The notes beneath the pieces are model-generated. The model did no database searches, was not told the origin of the DNA, and worked only from the letters and a program-made list of their open reading frames with translations. A program made the translations under genes and the position numbers. DNA of 64,000 nt from Buxus sempervirens (Eukaryota; Streptophyta; Magnoliopsida; Buxales; Buxaceae), in NCBI GenBank assembly GCA_947561395.2, contig OX387182.1, positions 53,095,283-53,159,282 on the forward strand, written 5' to 3'. Below are positions 11,310-21,509 of this stretch, piece by piece. How positions within the stretch are numbered: the stretch's first letter is position 1; every line of letters starts with the position of its first letter.

Positions 11310-13058
11310 CTGTCAACCAATGTGTGAATACACTGTGATGACTCCTTTGGCGTCCCATGTGTGAATACATGGTGACGATTTTTTTTCGTGTCCCATGTGT
11401 GAATACACGGCGACGTTTTCTTGCATCAGCGTGTGAATACGCAGTGATGGTTTTTTCGCGTCCCATGTGTGAATACACGGTGACCGTTTTCTTGCATCAG
11501 CGTGTGAATACGCAGTGATGGCTTTTTCACGTCCTATGTGTGAATACACGGTGACGTTTTTCTTGCATCAGCGTGTGAATACACATTGATGGCTTTTTCA
11601 CGTCCCATGTGTGAATACACGGTGACGTTTTCTTGCATCAGCGTGTGAATACGCAGTGATGGCTTTTTCACGTCCCATGTGTGAACACATGGTGACATTT
11701 TTTGGGAGATACCTTGCTCCTTTTGCCTTTGTCCATTAGTTATCCTGACTTGGTTATTTCCTTTTTTCTTGCTTGATTGCATTCAAAATTGCCTCCGCCA
11801 ATCTCCAATTCATCCGCCGGCAGTTTTAGTATTACAAACTTTGGTTATGCTGGGGCATTCCTTCCCCAATCTCAGACTCCTCTATTGGCAGCCTTGGTAT
11901 TACAAACTTTGGTTTATGCCATTCCTTCACCAATCTCCGACTCCTCCGTCGGCAACTTTGGCATCAATTTGTTCCATGTCCAATGTGTGAATACACTGCG
12001 ACGGTTCTTTCTTGCATCAGCATGTGAATACGCAATGATGGCTTTTCTGCGTCCCATGTGTGAATACACGTTGACGGTTTTTCTTGCATCAGCGTGTGAA
12101 TACGCAGTGATGGCTTTTTCACGTCCCATGTGTGAATACACGGTGACGTTTTTCTTGCATCAGCGTGTGAATACGCAGTGATTGCTTTTTTCGCGTCCCA
12201 TGTGTGAATATACGGTGACGTTTTTCTTACATCAGCGTGTGAATACGTAATGATGTCTTTTTCACGTCCCATGTGTGAATACACGGTGACGTTTTTGTTG
12301 CATCAGCGTGTGAATACGCAGTGATGGCTTTTTTCGCGTCCCATGTGTGAATACACAGTGACGTTTTTCTTGCATCAACGTGTGAATACGTAATGATGTC
12401 TTTTTCACATCCCATGTGTGAATACACGGTGACGGTTTTTTTCTTGCATCAGCGTGTGAATACGCAGTGATGGCTTTTTCACGTCCCATGTGTGAGTACA
12501 CGGTGACAATTTTCTTGCATCAGCGTGTGAATACGCAGTGATGACTTTTTTCTGTGTCCCATGTGTGAGTACACGGTGACGGTTCTTGCGCATCAGCGTG
12601 TGAATACGCAATGATTGCTTTTCTGCGTCCCATGTGTGAATACACGGTGACGATTTTCTTGCATCAGCGTGTGAATACGCAGTGATGGCTTTTCTGCGTC
12701 CCATGTGTGAATACACGGTGACGGTTCTTGCGCATCAGGGTGTGAATACGCAATGATGGCTTTTCTGCGTCCCATGTGTGAATACACGGTGACGGTTCTT
12801 GCGCATCAGCGTGTGAATATGCAATGATTGCTTTTCTGCGTCCCATGTGTGAATACACGGTGACGATTTTCTTGCATCAGCGTGTGAATACGCAGTGATG
12901 GCTTTTCTGCGTCCCATGTGTGAATACACGGTGACGGTTCTTGCGCATCAGGGTGTGAATACGCAATGATGGCTTTTCTGCGTCCCATGTGTGAATACAC
13001 GGTGACGGTTCTTGCGCATCAGCGTGTGAATACGCAGTGATGGCTTTTCTGTCTGTCT
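11310..13058 (-). repeat. 71-bp tandem array in element B (two blocks)
   Basis: Two blocks (about 11310-11700 and 11978-13058) consist of roughly 71-base units, each made of two related halves that both contain GTGTGAATAC. One half is flanked as ATG-TGTGAATACACGG, the other as AGCGTGTGAATACGCAG. Units from about 12593 onward repeat at exactly 71 bases, and three-unit sets recur: 12593-12787 and 12806-13000 are nearly identical, which gives a 213-base higher-order period. Because 71 is not a multiple of 3, open frames run through with changing peptides; these are by-products. Confidence 0.9.
11701..11977 (-). repeat. Spacer within the 71-bp array with its own short repeat
   Basis: Blocks resembling 'ccaatctccgactcctccgtcggcaactttgg' recur near 11798, 11860 and 11930, alternating with 'tattacaaactttggtt'. 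A related block lies at 11205-11290, just before the first array block. The stretch looks like duplicated sequence from the edge of the array; no gene is seen. Confidence 0.6.
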
Positions 13059-14975
13059 CAAGTTCTGTTAGTACCTGTAGAAGTTCATGTGAAATTTAGT
13101 CAATTAGAATTTATTTGTTTTATGCAAAATTATGTGCAAATTCAAGTAATTTCTCCTTTGTTGAAACCTTTTGGGGATTCACCAAATGTTCGGATTTTTC
13201 TTTCTAAAGTGGGTCCATGGCGGGACCAGTAATCTTTGGGCCAGCTACCTGACACTCTCATTTAGACTTAGGAAAATGTGCCATCTGGCACTCCCTGTAA
13301 GTGTCTCAACATCTTGGCCTTCAATGGCATGCCCTCGGTTGAAACGAGGGGAGTTATTTTGGGTTCAGGGGGTTTCTTTGGTACCGCCCTGCCCTGGCGT
13401 TTCTTTGATTTTCTCTCTCTTTTTATTTCTCCTTTTCCCCTACCCTTGGTTGGGGGTTGCGTAAGGGATTTTTTCTTTGGTTGATTCTCTCATTTGGGGT
13501 TCGGTGCCCCACCCCAGTTTTAGGGCCCTGACAATTTCCATGGATCATGACACACAATGATCAGAGAGGACTTATCCGCAGGACGAAATGTAGGCTTCGT
13601 TTCCACTGTTTAGAAATGAAGGATAAACAGGCTCAAACCCTATATAGCTTCACTCTATGGGTAACCATTATGTCTAGCCAAAGTTCTTCTCTGTCTTTTA
13701 TGGTTCTTGTCATTGCCAGCTTGCCCAAGATTCGATGTTACATTCTCTGTAATCAGAAAGGACTTCACAGTAGGACAAAATGTAGGCTGGGCTCAAGGGC
13801 TCCAAAGAAATGATATGAAGGCTCGAAATTGACGCATGGGTTAAGAGCCATGTCCTGTCCACCCTTTTTTGTTAGGGCTCGCTTCATCTTTGTTCCTGCA
13901 ACTTTACAATTAACTTAGCTTCTTCTCATTTTTTTCCATTTTTGTCCTTTTCTTTCTTTCCCTTCTTTCTTGGGCATTCTACCCCAATTCTTGATTCTTG
14001 CCCTCGGGGTTTGCCCCGGCTTTCGTTCTCTTCTTTTTTCTTTTCTTTTCCTTTGAGGGACTGCCCCAGTTCTTTCTTCAAATTCTTGCTTTATGGGGCT
14101 CTCTCCATTCCTTATTTCTGTCCCCTTTGTTCTTAGGGTGCTTTTCGCTTTGCCCTATCTTCACCTTTCTCCTTTTTGCGTCTTCGATTGTACGAATCTT
14201 TATGCCCCAGTTTTGGAGACAAGACATGGTAGGTTTAATTAAGGAATTGTTAGGCTCAGAGTGTTTTGCTAGGGTTTCATCTTGTGTCAGATGAGTTTTG
14301 GGAGAGGATCAAGGATGGCCTTTCTTCCTTTCACAGAGAATGTAACACTTAATTACTTTTGCATGATTAGCTGGCTCGAGAACCATTCTTCTTCTTTGTT
14401 CATTATTTTTTTTCTTTTGCTTTTTGACTTTACCCCAGTTTGGGGTGGCTAGACATAACGTGGGTTGGAAATGAGACGATCAAGCTCAACACGTTTAACT
14501 AGCGGAATTTATTTGAAGTATCTTAACCAAAAAATGGCCTCTCATCATTTCATTGAGATCATTGATCCTAGATTATGTCAGTGACCTTTGACTAGTATAG
14601 GCACCCTGCCCTTTCTTTTCTTTTCTCCCATATCACAATTTACCCCTTTGTTTGGCGAGATAGGTTTCTGATGTGATGTTGGGGGGATCCCTTAGCTATG
14701 TTGAGACCCGCACAGTTTGTGTGGTTTGGCACGTTCCATTTGTCATATTTTGATTGTTCAGGTTTGTCCCAAGATCACGGTCATGCCTGGGTGTGGCCGA
14801 ACACTTCAGTGATTTCCCCAAAAGATTTCATAATCTTGTAAAAAGAAATATGCTGTCTAGTTCAGAGTTTAAAAGAAAAGAAAGCATAAGCAAAACAAGC
14901 AATCAAGCTATGCAAAAGGGTGGCCGATGTAATCGGCGTTCTTGGAATTTTGTTGCATGCCACGGCTGGGAGCCT
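13059..14975 (-). other. Element B non-coding stretch, duplicated 3'-region sequence
   Basis: No motif-bearing frame is seen. A block of the 'aggacgaaatgtaggct' type, found once in the 3' region at 10555 and in element C near 46470, occurs here at about 13578 and 13770, with related sequence near 14450. T-rich runs like those of the 3' region also recur. The simplest reading is that 3'-region sequence was duplicated into the space where pol used to be. Confidence 0.5.
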
Positions 14976-15725
14976 TCAAGTGCTCTTCTCATCATCACCC
15001 TCTCCTTCTTGTGGGGAGATGGGTGGTTCGGATATCCGAATCTGTGCTAACACGTCAGAGATGTCTCGTCCTTCAGTGGACCTTGGCTCCTCGAGCATTT
15101 CCTTCAAGAATCCTTGATCAATCAGATCTTGAATGTCATGCCGTAGGTCCCAGCACCGGCTTGTGTGGTGCCCTGGAGCACCAGAATGGTACTCGCATCG
15201 CTCCGCAGCATTGTAGCTTCTGGCATTAACCAATCGAGGGTTCGGGGGCTTAATCAGCACATACCCCTCCTTCAGCAACATTGGTAGTAACCCAGCTGGT
15301 GTATATGGTAGTGGGGTAAAAACCCTCCTCAGTATATCCTCCATTTCTTCTCTTGTCCTCCTTGGGGGGCCCTCTAAATGATCCATCCTTCGGTCGTGTT
15401 GCCCTTTGCCACGGTAGACGTTTAGCTCTTTCGTAAGCTGGGGAACATCTGCCGCTATGGCTTTTCCTTTCTCCCTTTGCCTTCGACCATCTGCTATGGT
15501 TAGTGGAGGGCTCACTTCTTGGCGGCTCAAGGGTATCCTTTCTTTCATGCTTTTGATTTCTTCTTCAAGAACCCTTACTCTGACTCGCAGCTCGAAATCT
15601 TCTTCCCCCCATGCTTCCCAGTGTTTATTCCATGCTTCTTCTCTGTCCTGTATTATTTGCCATAATATACGGAAAAGGTCCACCATCTCGCGAACCACCG
15701 AATGCATTCCTGAAGTGCTATCCAT
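14976..15725 (-). CDS. Element B ORF: helical N-terminus plus CCHC-like knuckle domain
   Basis: An uninterrupted frame of 249 codons from the ATG at 15725. The first 65 or so residues are rich in E, R, W and hydrophobic residues (including EEAWNKHWEAW and RVRVLEEEIKSMKER) and probably form a coiled coil; I do not recognise that part. The C-terminal half matches the gag tail of elements C and D: RRVFTPLPYTPAGLLPMLL, then a CCHC-like knuckle (C-E-Y-H then H-H-x3-C) and WDLRHDIQDLI. It is separate from the main gag and follows another knuckle piece at 15878-16120, so B has two knuckle-coding segments. It could be an RNA-binding accessory Gag protein, or a rearranged gag piece open by chance. Function is inferred only. 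Confidence 0.6.
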   Translation of the reverse strand: MDSTSGMHSVVREMVDLFRILWQIIQDREEAWNKHWEAWGEEDFELRVRVRVLEEEIKSMKERIPLSRQEVSPPLTIADGRRQREKGKAIAADVPQLTKELNVYRGKGQHDRRMDHLEGPPRRTREEMEDILRRVFTPLPYTPAGLLPMLLKEGYVLIKPPNPRLVNARSYNAAERCEYHSGAPGHHTSRCWDLRHDIQDLIDQGFLKEMLEEPRSTEGRDISDVLAQIRISEPPISPQEGEGDDEKST

Positions 15726-15877
15726 GTTGACTATTGACACGGTTCCTGGCAGGAGAGATAAGCATTAGAAGGCAGAATACATGATGTGAAATGCCAAGAT
15801 GCATGATGATGCTGAGGACTTCAATTAATCTCTTTCTTCTCTTTTTTCTTTCTTCTTTTTTTTTTTTTCTTTTCTTT

Positions 15878-16155
15878 TCAATTTGGCGGAAGGTCGATCT
15901 TGAGCTCCCCAGCTTCCAGAAGATCTTGGATGGCATGACGAAGGCTCCAACACTCATCAGTGTCATGCCCCGGTGCTCCTCTATGGTAACCGCACGCCTT
16001 GGCTGGGTCATACCCTCTACTCGCGGACGCCCTTCTATTTGGTGGAACCTGCTCCAGGTGTTCTTCTTGCAACAAGGTGGGCAGTATTTCTGCCAGGGTA
16101 TATGGGAGTTGTGTAAACACACGGTTCTTTCTTCCTTCCTTGGTCAGAGGCTCCT
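15878..16155 (-). pseudogene. Element B gag tail with first CCHC-like knuckle, out of frame
   Basis: Downstream of the gag stop at 16156, a different minus-strand frame encodes FTQLPYTLAEILPTLL, a knuckle (A-C-G-Y-H-R-G-A-P-G-H then C) and WSLRHAIQDLL. This is the natural continuation of gag in elements C and D, so a frameshift close to 16156 has separated it from the main frame. A T/C-rich run (15837-15876) follows. Its knuckle differs clearly from the one at 15100-15260, so the duplication is old or the second copy came from a relative. Confidence 0.6.
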
Positions 16156-17295
16156 TTAGCCGAGCCGGGGCGATACTGGCATGGGGACGGTCACTTCCTC
16201 TCTTGCGCTTGGCAGATCGGACCTGGTTGATCGTTCCTTCATACCTCGTGCCTTCTTCCCCCCCTGGGAGGATTCTGCCATGGAGCCTCTTATCTTTCCA
16301 TCCCTAACCGCATCTTCAATCCTGCCTGCCGCCATGATTAGGTCAGTGAAGTTCGCGGCACACTGTCCTAACAACATTGTGAAGTACGGTTGCCCCAGCA
16401 ATGGGATGAACAGAGAAGTCTGTTCTTGTTCAAGGAGCGGGGGTTGCACCACACTTGCTAGTTTCATCCATCTTTTAGCGTAGTCTCTCACAGACTCGCT
16501 ATTCTCCCTTGACAACCTTTGCAATTCTGCCCCGGTTTGAACCATTTGGCTATTCAAACGATACCGTTGGATGAATACGGCGGCCAGGTCGTTCCACGTC
16601 TTAATTTTGATTTTATCCAGACTCAAAAACCAAGAGTAAGCCGTGTCAGTCAACGACCTCTGGAAGAACTGTACCATGATCTGTTCTTCCTTGGCGTACT
16701 GGCACATGTCGCCAGAATATGCACTTAGGTGGTTCAGTGGGCAACCCGTGCCATCGAATTGATGTAGCTCAGGACATTTGAACTTAGCTGGGAACTGGAT
16801 GTCCAAAAAGAAGCAGAGGTTTTCAAGTGTAGCCTCGTTCTGCACTGTACTGGGCTGGGCCTGTTTGAGGAGTTCTCTCATGGCAGCCATTTCTGCCCTA
16901 TTTTCTTCTCTTACTGTTGCCAATTTTCCTTCAAACTGCGCTTCCTGAGTTCTGTACCAGTCTTCGTCATCCTGCCCCAGCTGAGCCGGTGCGAACTGAT
17001 CTTGCTGCGTGATATGGAAAGGCGCCGCTGGCGGTCGTTGTAGTGATGCCTCGGGAGGAGGATGCCCCGAGTGTAGTGGTGGTGTCATCTCTGCTTGTGG
17101 TGGGAGATGTGGCTGTGGCTGCTGGGTGGCCGGCTCTGTGGGTGGAACTTGCTTCAGTTCTCTTAGTTCTGCCATTAGCTCCTGGATGACAGACCCCATG
17201 CCGTCGATTCGCTGTTGCATCTCATTCACTACTGGCCCATGGCTAGATTCTACTGAGTGTTGCCCCGGCGGTGTCTGCTCTCCTTGTTGGTCCAT
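16156..17295 (-). CDS. Element B Gag (capsid region)
   Basis: A 379-residue frame from the ATG at 17295. The N-terminus (MDQQGEQTPPGQ) and the helix about IQELMAELREL match the Gag starts in C (54485) and D (61195). A proline-rich linker follows (residues about 50-110), then the retrotransposon Gag core with FKCPELHQFDGTGCPLNHL, FFQRSLTDTAYSWFLSLD and the YAKRW block. It would form the particle that packages element RNA. It ends in a premature stop at 16156, before the knuckle. Two 433-base direct repeats upstream duplicate its start codon (second ATG at 17728), but that copy runs only 74 codons. Confidence 0.8.
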   Translation of the reverse strand: MDQQGEQTPPGQHSVESSHGPVVNEMQQRIDGMGSVIQELMAELRELKQVPPTEPATQQPQPHLPPQAEMTPPLHSGHPPPEASLQRPPAAPFHITQQDQFAPAQLGQDDEDWYRTQEAQFEGKLATVREENRAEMAAMRELLKQAQPSTVQNEATLENLCFFLDIQFPAKFKCPELHQFDGTGCPLNHLSAYSGDMCQYAKEEQIMVQFFQRSLTDTAYSWFLSLDKIKIKTWNDLAAVFIQRYRLNSQMVQTGAELQRLSRENSESVRDYAKRWMKLASVVQPPLLEQEQTSLFIPLLGQPYFTMLLGQCAANFTDLIMAAGRIEDAVRDGKIRGSMAESSQGGKKARGMKERSTRSDLPSAREEVTVPMPVSPRLG

Positions 17296-18096
17296 ATCGG
17301 GCCTTTTCCTTGATCTTAACAGGTATGGACTTCTGCAAGCACTTTATTGGTACCTTGGGGACAGTTAACAAGCATTAGTGCAGTTTTGCATGAATACAGA
17401 ACTTTATCTGATTTATTTATTTTGTTTTCTGATATGTTTCGCCTACTGATCTATTTTAGCTACCCGTAGGTAACAAGAGAGAACCTGATTTTTGAAGACT
17501 GATCTATTTCAGACGCTCGGAGGCGACTGGGAAAGAGAACCCTAGTGACCGAATCTGTTTTAGGCACCCGTAGGCAACTGGGAGAGAGAACCCTATTTTT
17601 GAAAGCTGATCTATTTTAGTCGCTTGGAAGCGACTGGGAAAGAGAACCCTATTTTTGAAAACTACTGGCCCATGGCTAGATTCTACCGAGTGTTGCCCCG
17701 GCGGTGTCTGCTCTCCTTGTTGGTCCATATCGGGCCTTTTCCTTGATCTTAACAGGTATGGACTTCTGCAAGCACTTTATTGGTACCTTGGGGACAGTTA
17801 ACAAGCATTAGTGCAGTTTTGCATGAATACAGAACTTTATCTGATTTATTTATTTTGTTTTTTGATATGTTTCGCCTAACTGATCTATTTTAGCTACCCG
17901 TAGGTAACAAGAGAGAACCTGATTTTTGAAGACTGATCTATTTCAGACGCTCGGAGGCGACTGGGAAAGAGAACCCTAGTGACCGAATCTGTTTTAGGCA
18001 CCCGTAGGCAACTGGGAGAGAGAACCCTATTTTTGAAAGCTGATCTAGTTTAGTCGCTTGGAAGCGACTGGGAAAGAGAACCCTATTTTTGAAAAC
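17231..18096 (-). repeat. 433-bp tandem duplication covering the gag start of element B
   Basis: The block starting ACTGGCCCATGGCTAG at 17231 recurs at 17664, an offset of 433 bases, with nearly identical sequence throughout. It includes the gag start codon, the leader and part of the hairpin repeat. High similarity implies a young duplication. The upstream copy encodes only a short truncated Gag start. Confidence 0.85.
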
Positions 18097-18575
18097 TGAT
18101 CTATTTTAGTCGCTTGGAAGCGACTGGGAAAGAGAACCCTAGTGACCGAATTTGTTTTAGGCACCCGTAGGCAACTGGGAGAGAGAACCCTATTTTTGAA
18201 AGTTGATCTATTTTAGTCGCTTGGAAACGACTGGGAAAGAGAACTCTACTGCCCGAATCTATTTTAGCTACCCGTAGGCAACTGGGAGAGAGAACCCTAT
18301 TTTTGAAAACTGATCTATTTTAGACGCTTGAAGGCGACTGGGAAAGAGAACCGTATTGACTGAATCTATTTTAGCTACCCATGGGCAACTGGGAGAGAAA
18401 ACCCTGTTTTTGAAAACTGATCTATTTCAGTCGCTTGGAAGCGACTGGGAAAGAGAACCCTACTGCCCGAATCTATTTTAGGTACCCGTAGGCAACTGGG
18501 AGAGAGAACCCTATTTTTGAAAGTTGATCTATTTTAGTCGCCTGGAGGCGACTGGGAAAGAGAACCCTAGTTTAG
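17470..18575 (-). repeat. Hairpin-bearing short tandem repeat upstream of gag, element B
   Basis: Alternating units of about 55-65 bases read (plus strand) 'gatctattttagtcgcttgg' then 'gggaaagagaaccc'. Many units contain an inverted repeat, for example AGTCGCTT-gg-AAGCGACT; at about 18536 the arms have changed together to AGTCGCCT-gg-AGGCGACT. Element D has the homologous repeat, with different arms, at the same place before gag (60815-60990). Confidence 0.8.
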
Positions 18576-18829
18576 ACGCTCTGAGTTCTATGTCTTGGGT
18601 GTTTTTAAGCACTTGCCGGGTTTTACGATCTCCATGGGGGGATGCAAATAAAGGAAATTAGGTGGTCGCAACGACCAGGAATATTGCAATTATTTAAGAA
18701 GAGGTGGTCTGTCTGAGACCGAGTTGCCCTATTGGAGGGAATTAATTCTTTTATTCCAAGTTTTTGTTTTGTTAAAATTTAAACAATATAGTAGCATGAA
18801 AATGAAACCATGCTTCGATTAAGAGGCGC
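18576..18829 (-). other. Element B spacer between ORF1 and the hairpin repeat
   Basis: No coding signal is seen. It contains an A/T-rich stretch near 18750-18800 and a GC-rich inverted motif (GGCGCC near 18823-18842). It lies between the decayed ORF1 and the repeat array. Confidence 0.5.
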
Positions 18830-19965
18830 CGCCGCGGCGCCAAGTATATCATGCTGATCACGAATACGACAAACCATCGGTACACGCACACCCTCGTCCA
18901 TTCTGCCAGTAACTATGCCCTCAGTCCCTTAGTGAGTGGACCAGTTAGACTGCTTAGGTTGTCTTGGATCGGGGCTCCCTGCGGTTTCCCAAACTGTCTC
19001 AGAACCCGAATGGGATAGTACGGCACGGCATGGGTGAGGCCTATCAAGGCAAGTCCCTCTCTTTTCTTGAAAGCTACAATGGGGGTGTAGGGGATGTTGT
19101 ATGTGCCCCACCATCGAATGTCTGTTTCTCCCTTCAGGTGGAGAAAGTGGTTGAACCAATCCTCACGAGTGGGTAGGTCTGGTCAGATCTCTCTTTGAGC
19201 CAACCGATGTATGTTGTCACGGACTAGGCCGTAGTGTGCACTGACAGGTGATGACACCATCAAGTGGTCTTGCAGCCAAATGTGGAGAAGGGGAGCTCAC
19301 CCTTGAAACCCCCGGGTTCCATTTTTGGACAAAGTTAGGGAGTGGAACAGTTGAGCTAGGATCAGTGGCATGATTCGGTATCCTGCCCTAAGTTGATCCA
19401 CAATTTCCATGAGGGCCAAATTAATGGTGTCCCCCCCCCCCCCCAGTTGGAAAGAAGATTTGCGACAGAACCATAAGGGTGAAGGTGTCAAACCAAACCC
19501 GGGGTCTTTCCTGCTTTTTGTTTCTTATCTTTTCAGCAAGGAATGTTTTGGAGACCCGAGTAAATGATTTGTCACCTCCTAAGGTCTGGAATTCTCCCCT
19601 CGAGAGGCCAAAGAAAACACAAGCTTCATTTTTGTAGCTTTCTTTGAGGCTTGGCCTAGCGGGTTCTCCTAAGTCACGAAATCGGAGGAACAGGTCAAGT
19701 TCCTCAATTGTGGGAGTCAACTCATTGATCCCGAATCGAAACACTGAAAGCTGGGGATCCCAGAAAAGCAATGCTGCTTGGATCATATCCAGTTGATTGG
19801 CACATTTAACAGGGACAATGTCTGTCCTATGTGGTATTTGTACTCCCATTCGATCTGCTCACTCCCTTGGAGCTGCCTTGTCCAGGAACGGATCCAGGGG
19901 GTATCCCAGGCGCACTTCTCTATCCTAGGGAAACGGGTTCTCTCAGATGAGGATGAGGATGCCAT
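18830..19965 (-). pseudogene. Element B ORF1 (upstream ORF of Ogre/Tat elements), decayed
   Basis: On the minus strand, MASSSSSERTRFPRIEKCAWDTPW begins at 19965 and matches ORF1 of element D from 58214. The homologous protein continues over three frames: 19965-19786, 19849-19421 and 19491-19297, then into 19296-18900. I see a one-base shift near 19785, a shift at the long C run 19430-19444, and a stop near 19297. The protein is of the plant retrotransposon ORF1 type (a DUF7745-like domain by memory), whose function is unknown. This copy cannot be translated intact. Confidence 0.75.
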
Positions 19966-21486
19966 GCCAATTATCCGATCGAAATTCCAAATCAGTTTAA
20001 GGTTCCACACCAAACTCCTAATCAGTCCTAAGACATGCACAATTTTAAGCAAAAGACTAATCGCTAGCAGTCCTAACATGCTTCCCAAAATAAAGCAAAA
20101 GACAAAACCAGTACGGAATTTAACTCAGGCACACATGGTATGTGGTCCTAAGGGTTGGCGCCAATGAAGGCACGACTCCTAGACATACTTGTGTAGAGGA
20201 GCACATTCAAGTCCTGATCAGTCTTTCTGTCTTTCATCTGTTCTTTCATCTGCTTCCGGTGTCGGACCACAGCAAAAATTACAGCTTGCCATCGAGGGCG
20301 AAGGTTTACAAGATATTTACAAAAACTTCAAAGAATTCATCCTTAAGGCTGTTGGGAGCCAAAAGGGAGGATACAAATTGCTTTCCAAGCGGGTAGGCTA
20401 AAAATTCCTAGATCTAGGGTTTAGTGCCCATGTTCTAATCTGGCATGCTTTCATCTGTTCGTCTGATCTGGCCGGCTTTCGTCTGCCCTAAAAGACCAAT
20501 CTGGACTTAAAGCGCTCCCAGCGGACTCTAATGGGTCAAGACCCATAGCATACAGGACTCCATGCATGGATCTGGGGTGGTTCCCCTGATCAAAATTAGG
20601 TGAGCTTCCTAAATTAGGGCTGAGGTCACCCATGATCTAGGGTTTACTCAATTTGATGCAAAAGGCGGGGGTTGTTGCCCCTAATGGACTCTGGATTTTA
20701 TTCCGATTCTACTCCTCTTATATTCAACATTCACGACATTCTCACCCTCGCATGCTCAACGCATAGTTTACTCAGAAACGTTAGGTGGGGGAGGATACCC
20801 AGCCCAAGACATAAGCCTACAAGGGTCTGGACCGGTACTGGATCCTCGCGTGCCACGGCAAGAAACCAGTGGTGCTAATGGACTCCAGAAAACTGGGGGG
20901 ATGGGTTTACCCTACTTTCCCCAGCATGCCACGGGAGTGTAGGTGCTAATACCATCCCAAAGATCAGTTCATAGGAATCAGAAGGGTAGGCTGCTAGAGA
21001 GGTCTAGGTTTTGGTAAAGAAGTTGCAATATCCGCATTCACTCAATCATTCAGGGTCGGATCATCCACGCAGCCTCCCTCGTGCATGTCACCCCACGCAG
21101 TTTATCACACAAGGATAAAGAATAAAAAATCCATCCACGGTGTGGTGGTGTGCCCGTGTGTGCAGTTGGGCTGCATGCTGTGTCTACCCAGGTGAGTTTT
21201 GTCTAGATTTTGTTGGTAAAAGGGATTGTTACTGTCTCGTATAGTAAGGTACAGAATTAGCACGCAATACGAGGTTCTGGGATAGTCCCCAGGTAAGTGG
21301 GGGGTCACAAGGGACCGCTTAAATCCCACTTGCCTTAGGCAATTATCACGTCCCTTTGAAAGGACTCCCCAGAACGCGTAATTACGCGTATTCTGTATCT
21401 TACTAAACGAGGTAGTAAGAAACCCTAAATATCACCCAAATCTCTCTTACGCTAACTCATCTAATCAGGGTCCTACTGGGCTGAAA
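19966..21486 (-). other. Element B 5' leader
   Basis: No gene is seen. Short blocks match the leader of element D: for example, the 'gtgacatgcacgaggga' block at 21075-21100 corresponds to 57290-57310, and the 'tcgcc-ctcgaaggcg' region at 20290 corresponds to 57915. The leader connects the PBS to ORF1. Confidence 0.6.
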
Positions 21487-21506
21487 TGTCCCCAGTGGAG
21501 TCGCCA
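21487..21506 (-). other. Element B primer-binding site
   Basis: The minus strand reads TGGCGACTCCACTGGGGACA, three bases from the 5' LTR terminus (21510). It is identical to the PBS of the family-A element and of element D and is of the tRNA-Arg type. Confidence 0.85.
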
Positions 21507-21509
21507 GGC

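Noticed and set aside
11278-13000. Many overlapping frames with repeated MYSHMGR / HTWDAEK peptides, resembling a repeat protein
   Set aside because: They are translations of the 71-base tandem array; 71 is not a multiple of three, so all three frames stay open by repetition, and no unit start or flanking coding signal exists.
11310-13058. Possible CRISPR array
   Set aside because: Repeats are contiguous 71-base units with diverged halves and no unique spacers, and the context is a plant retrotransposon.
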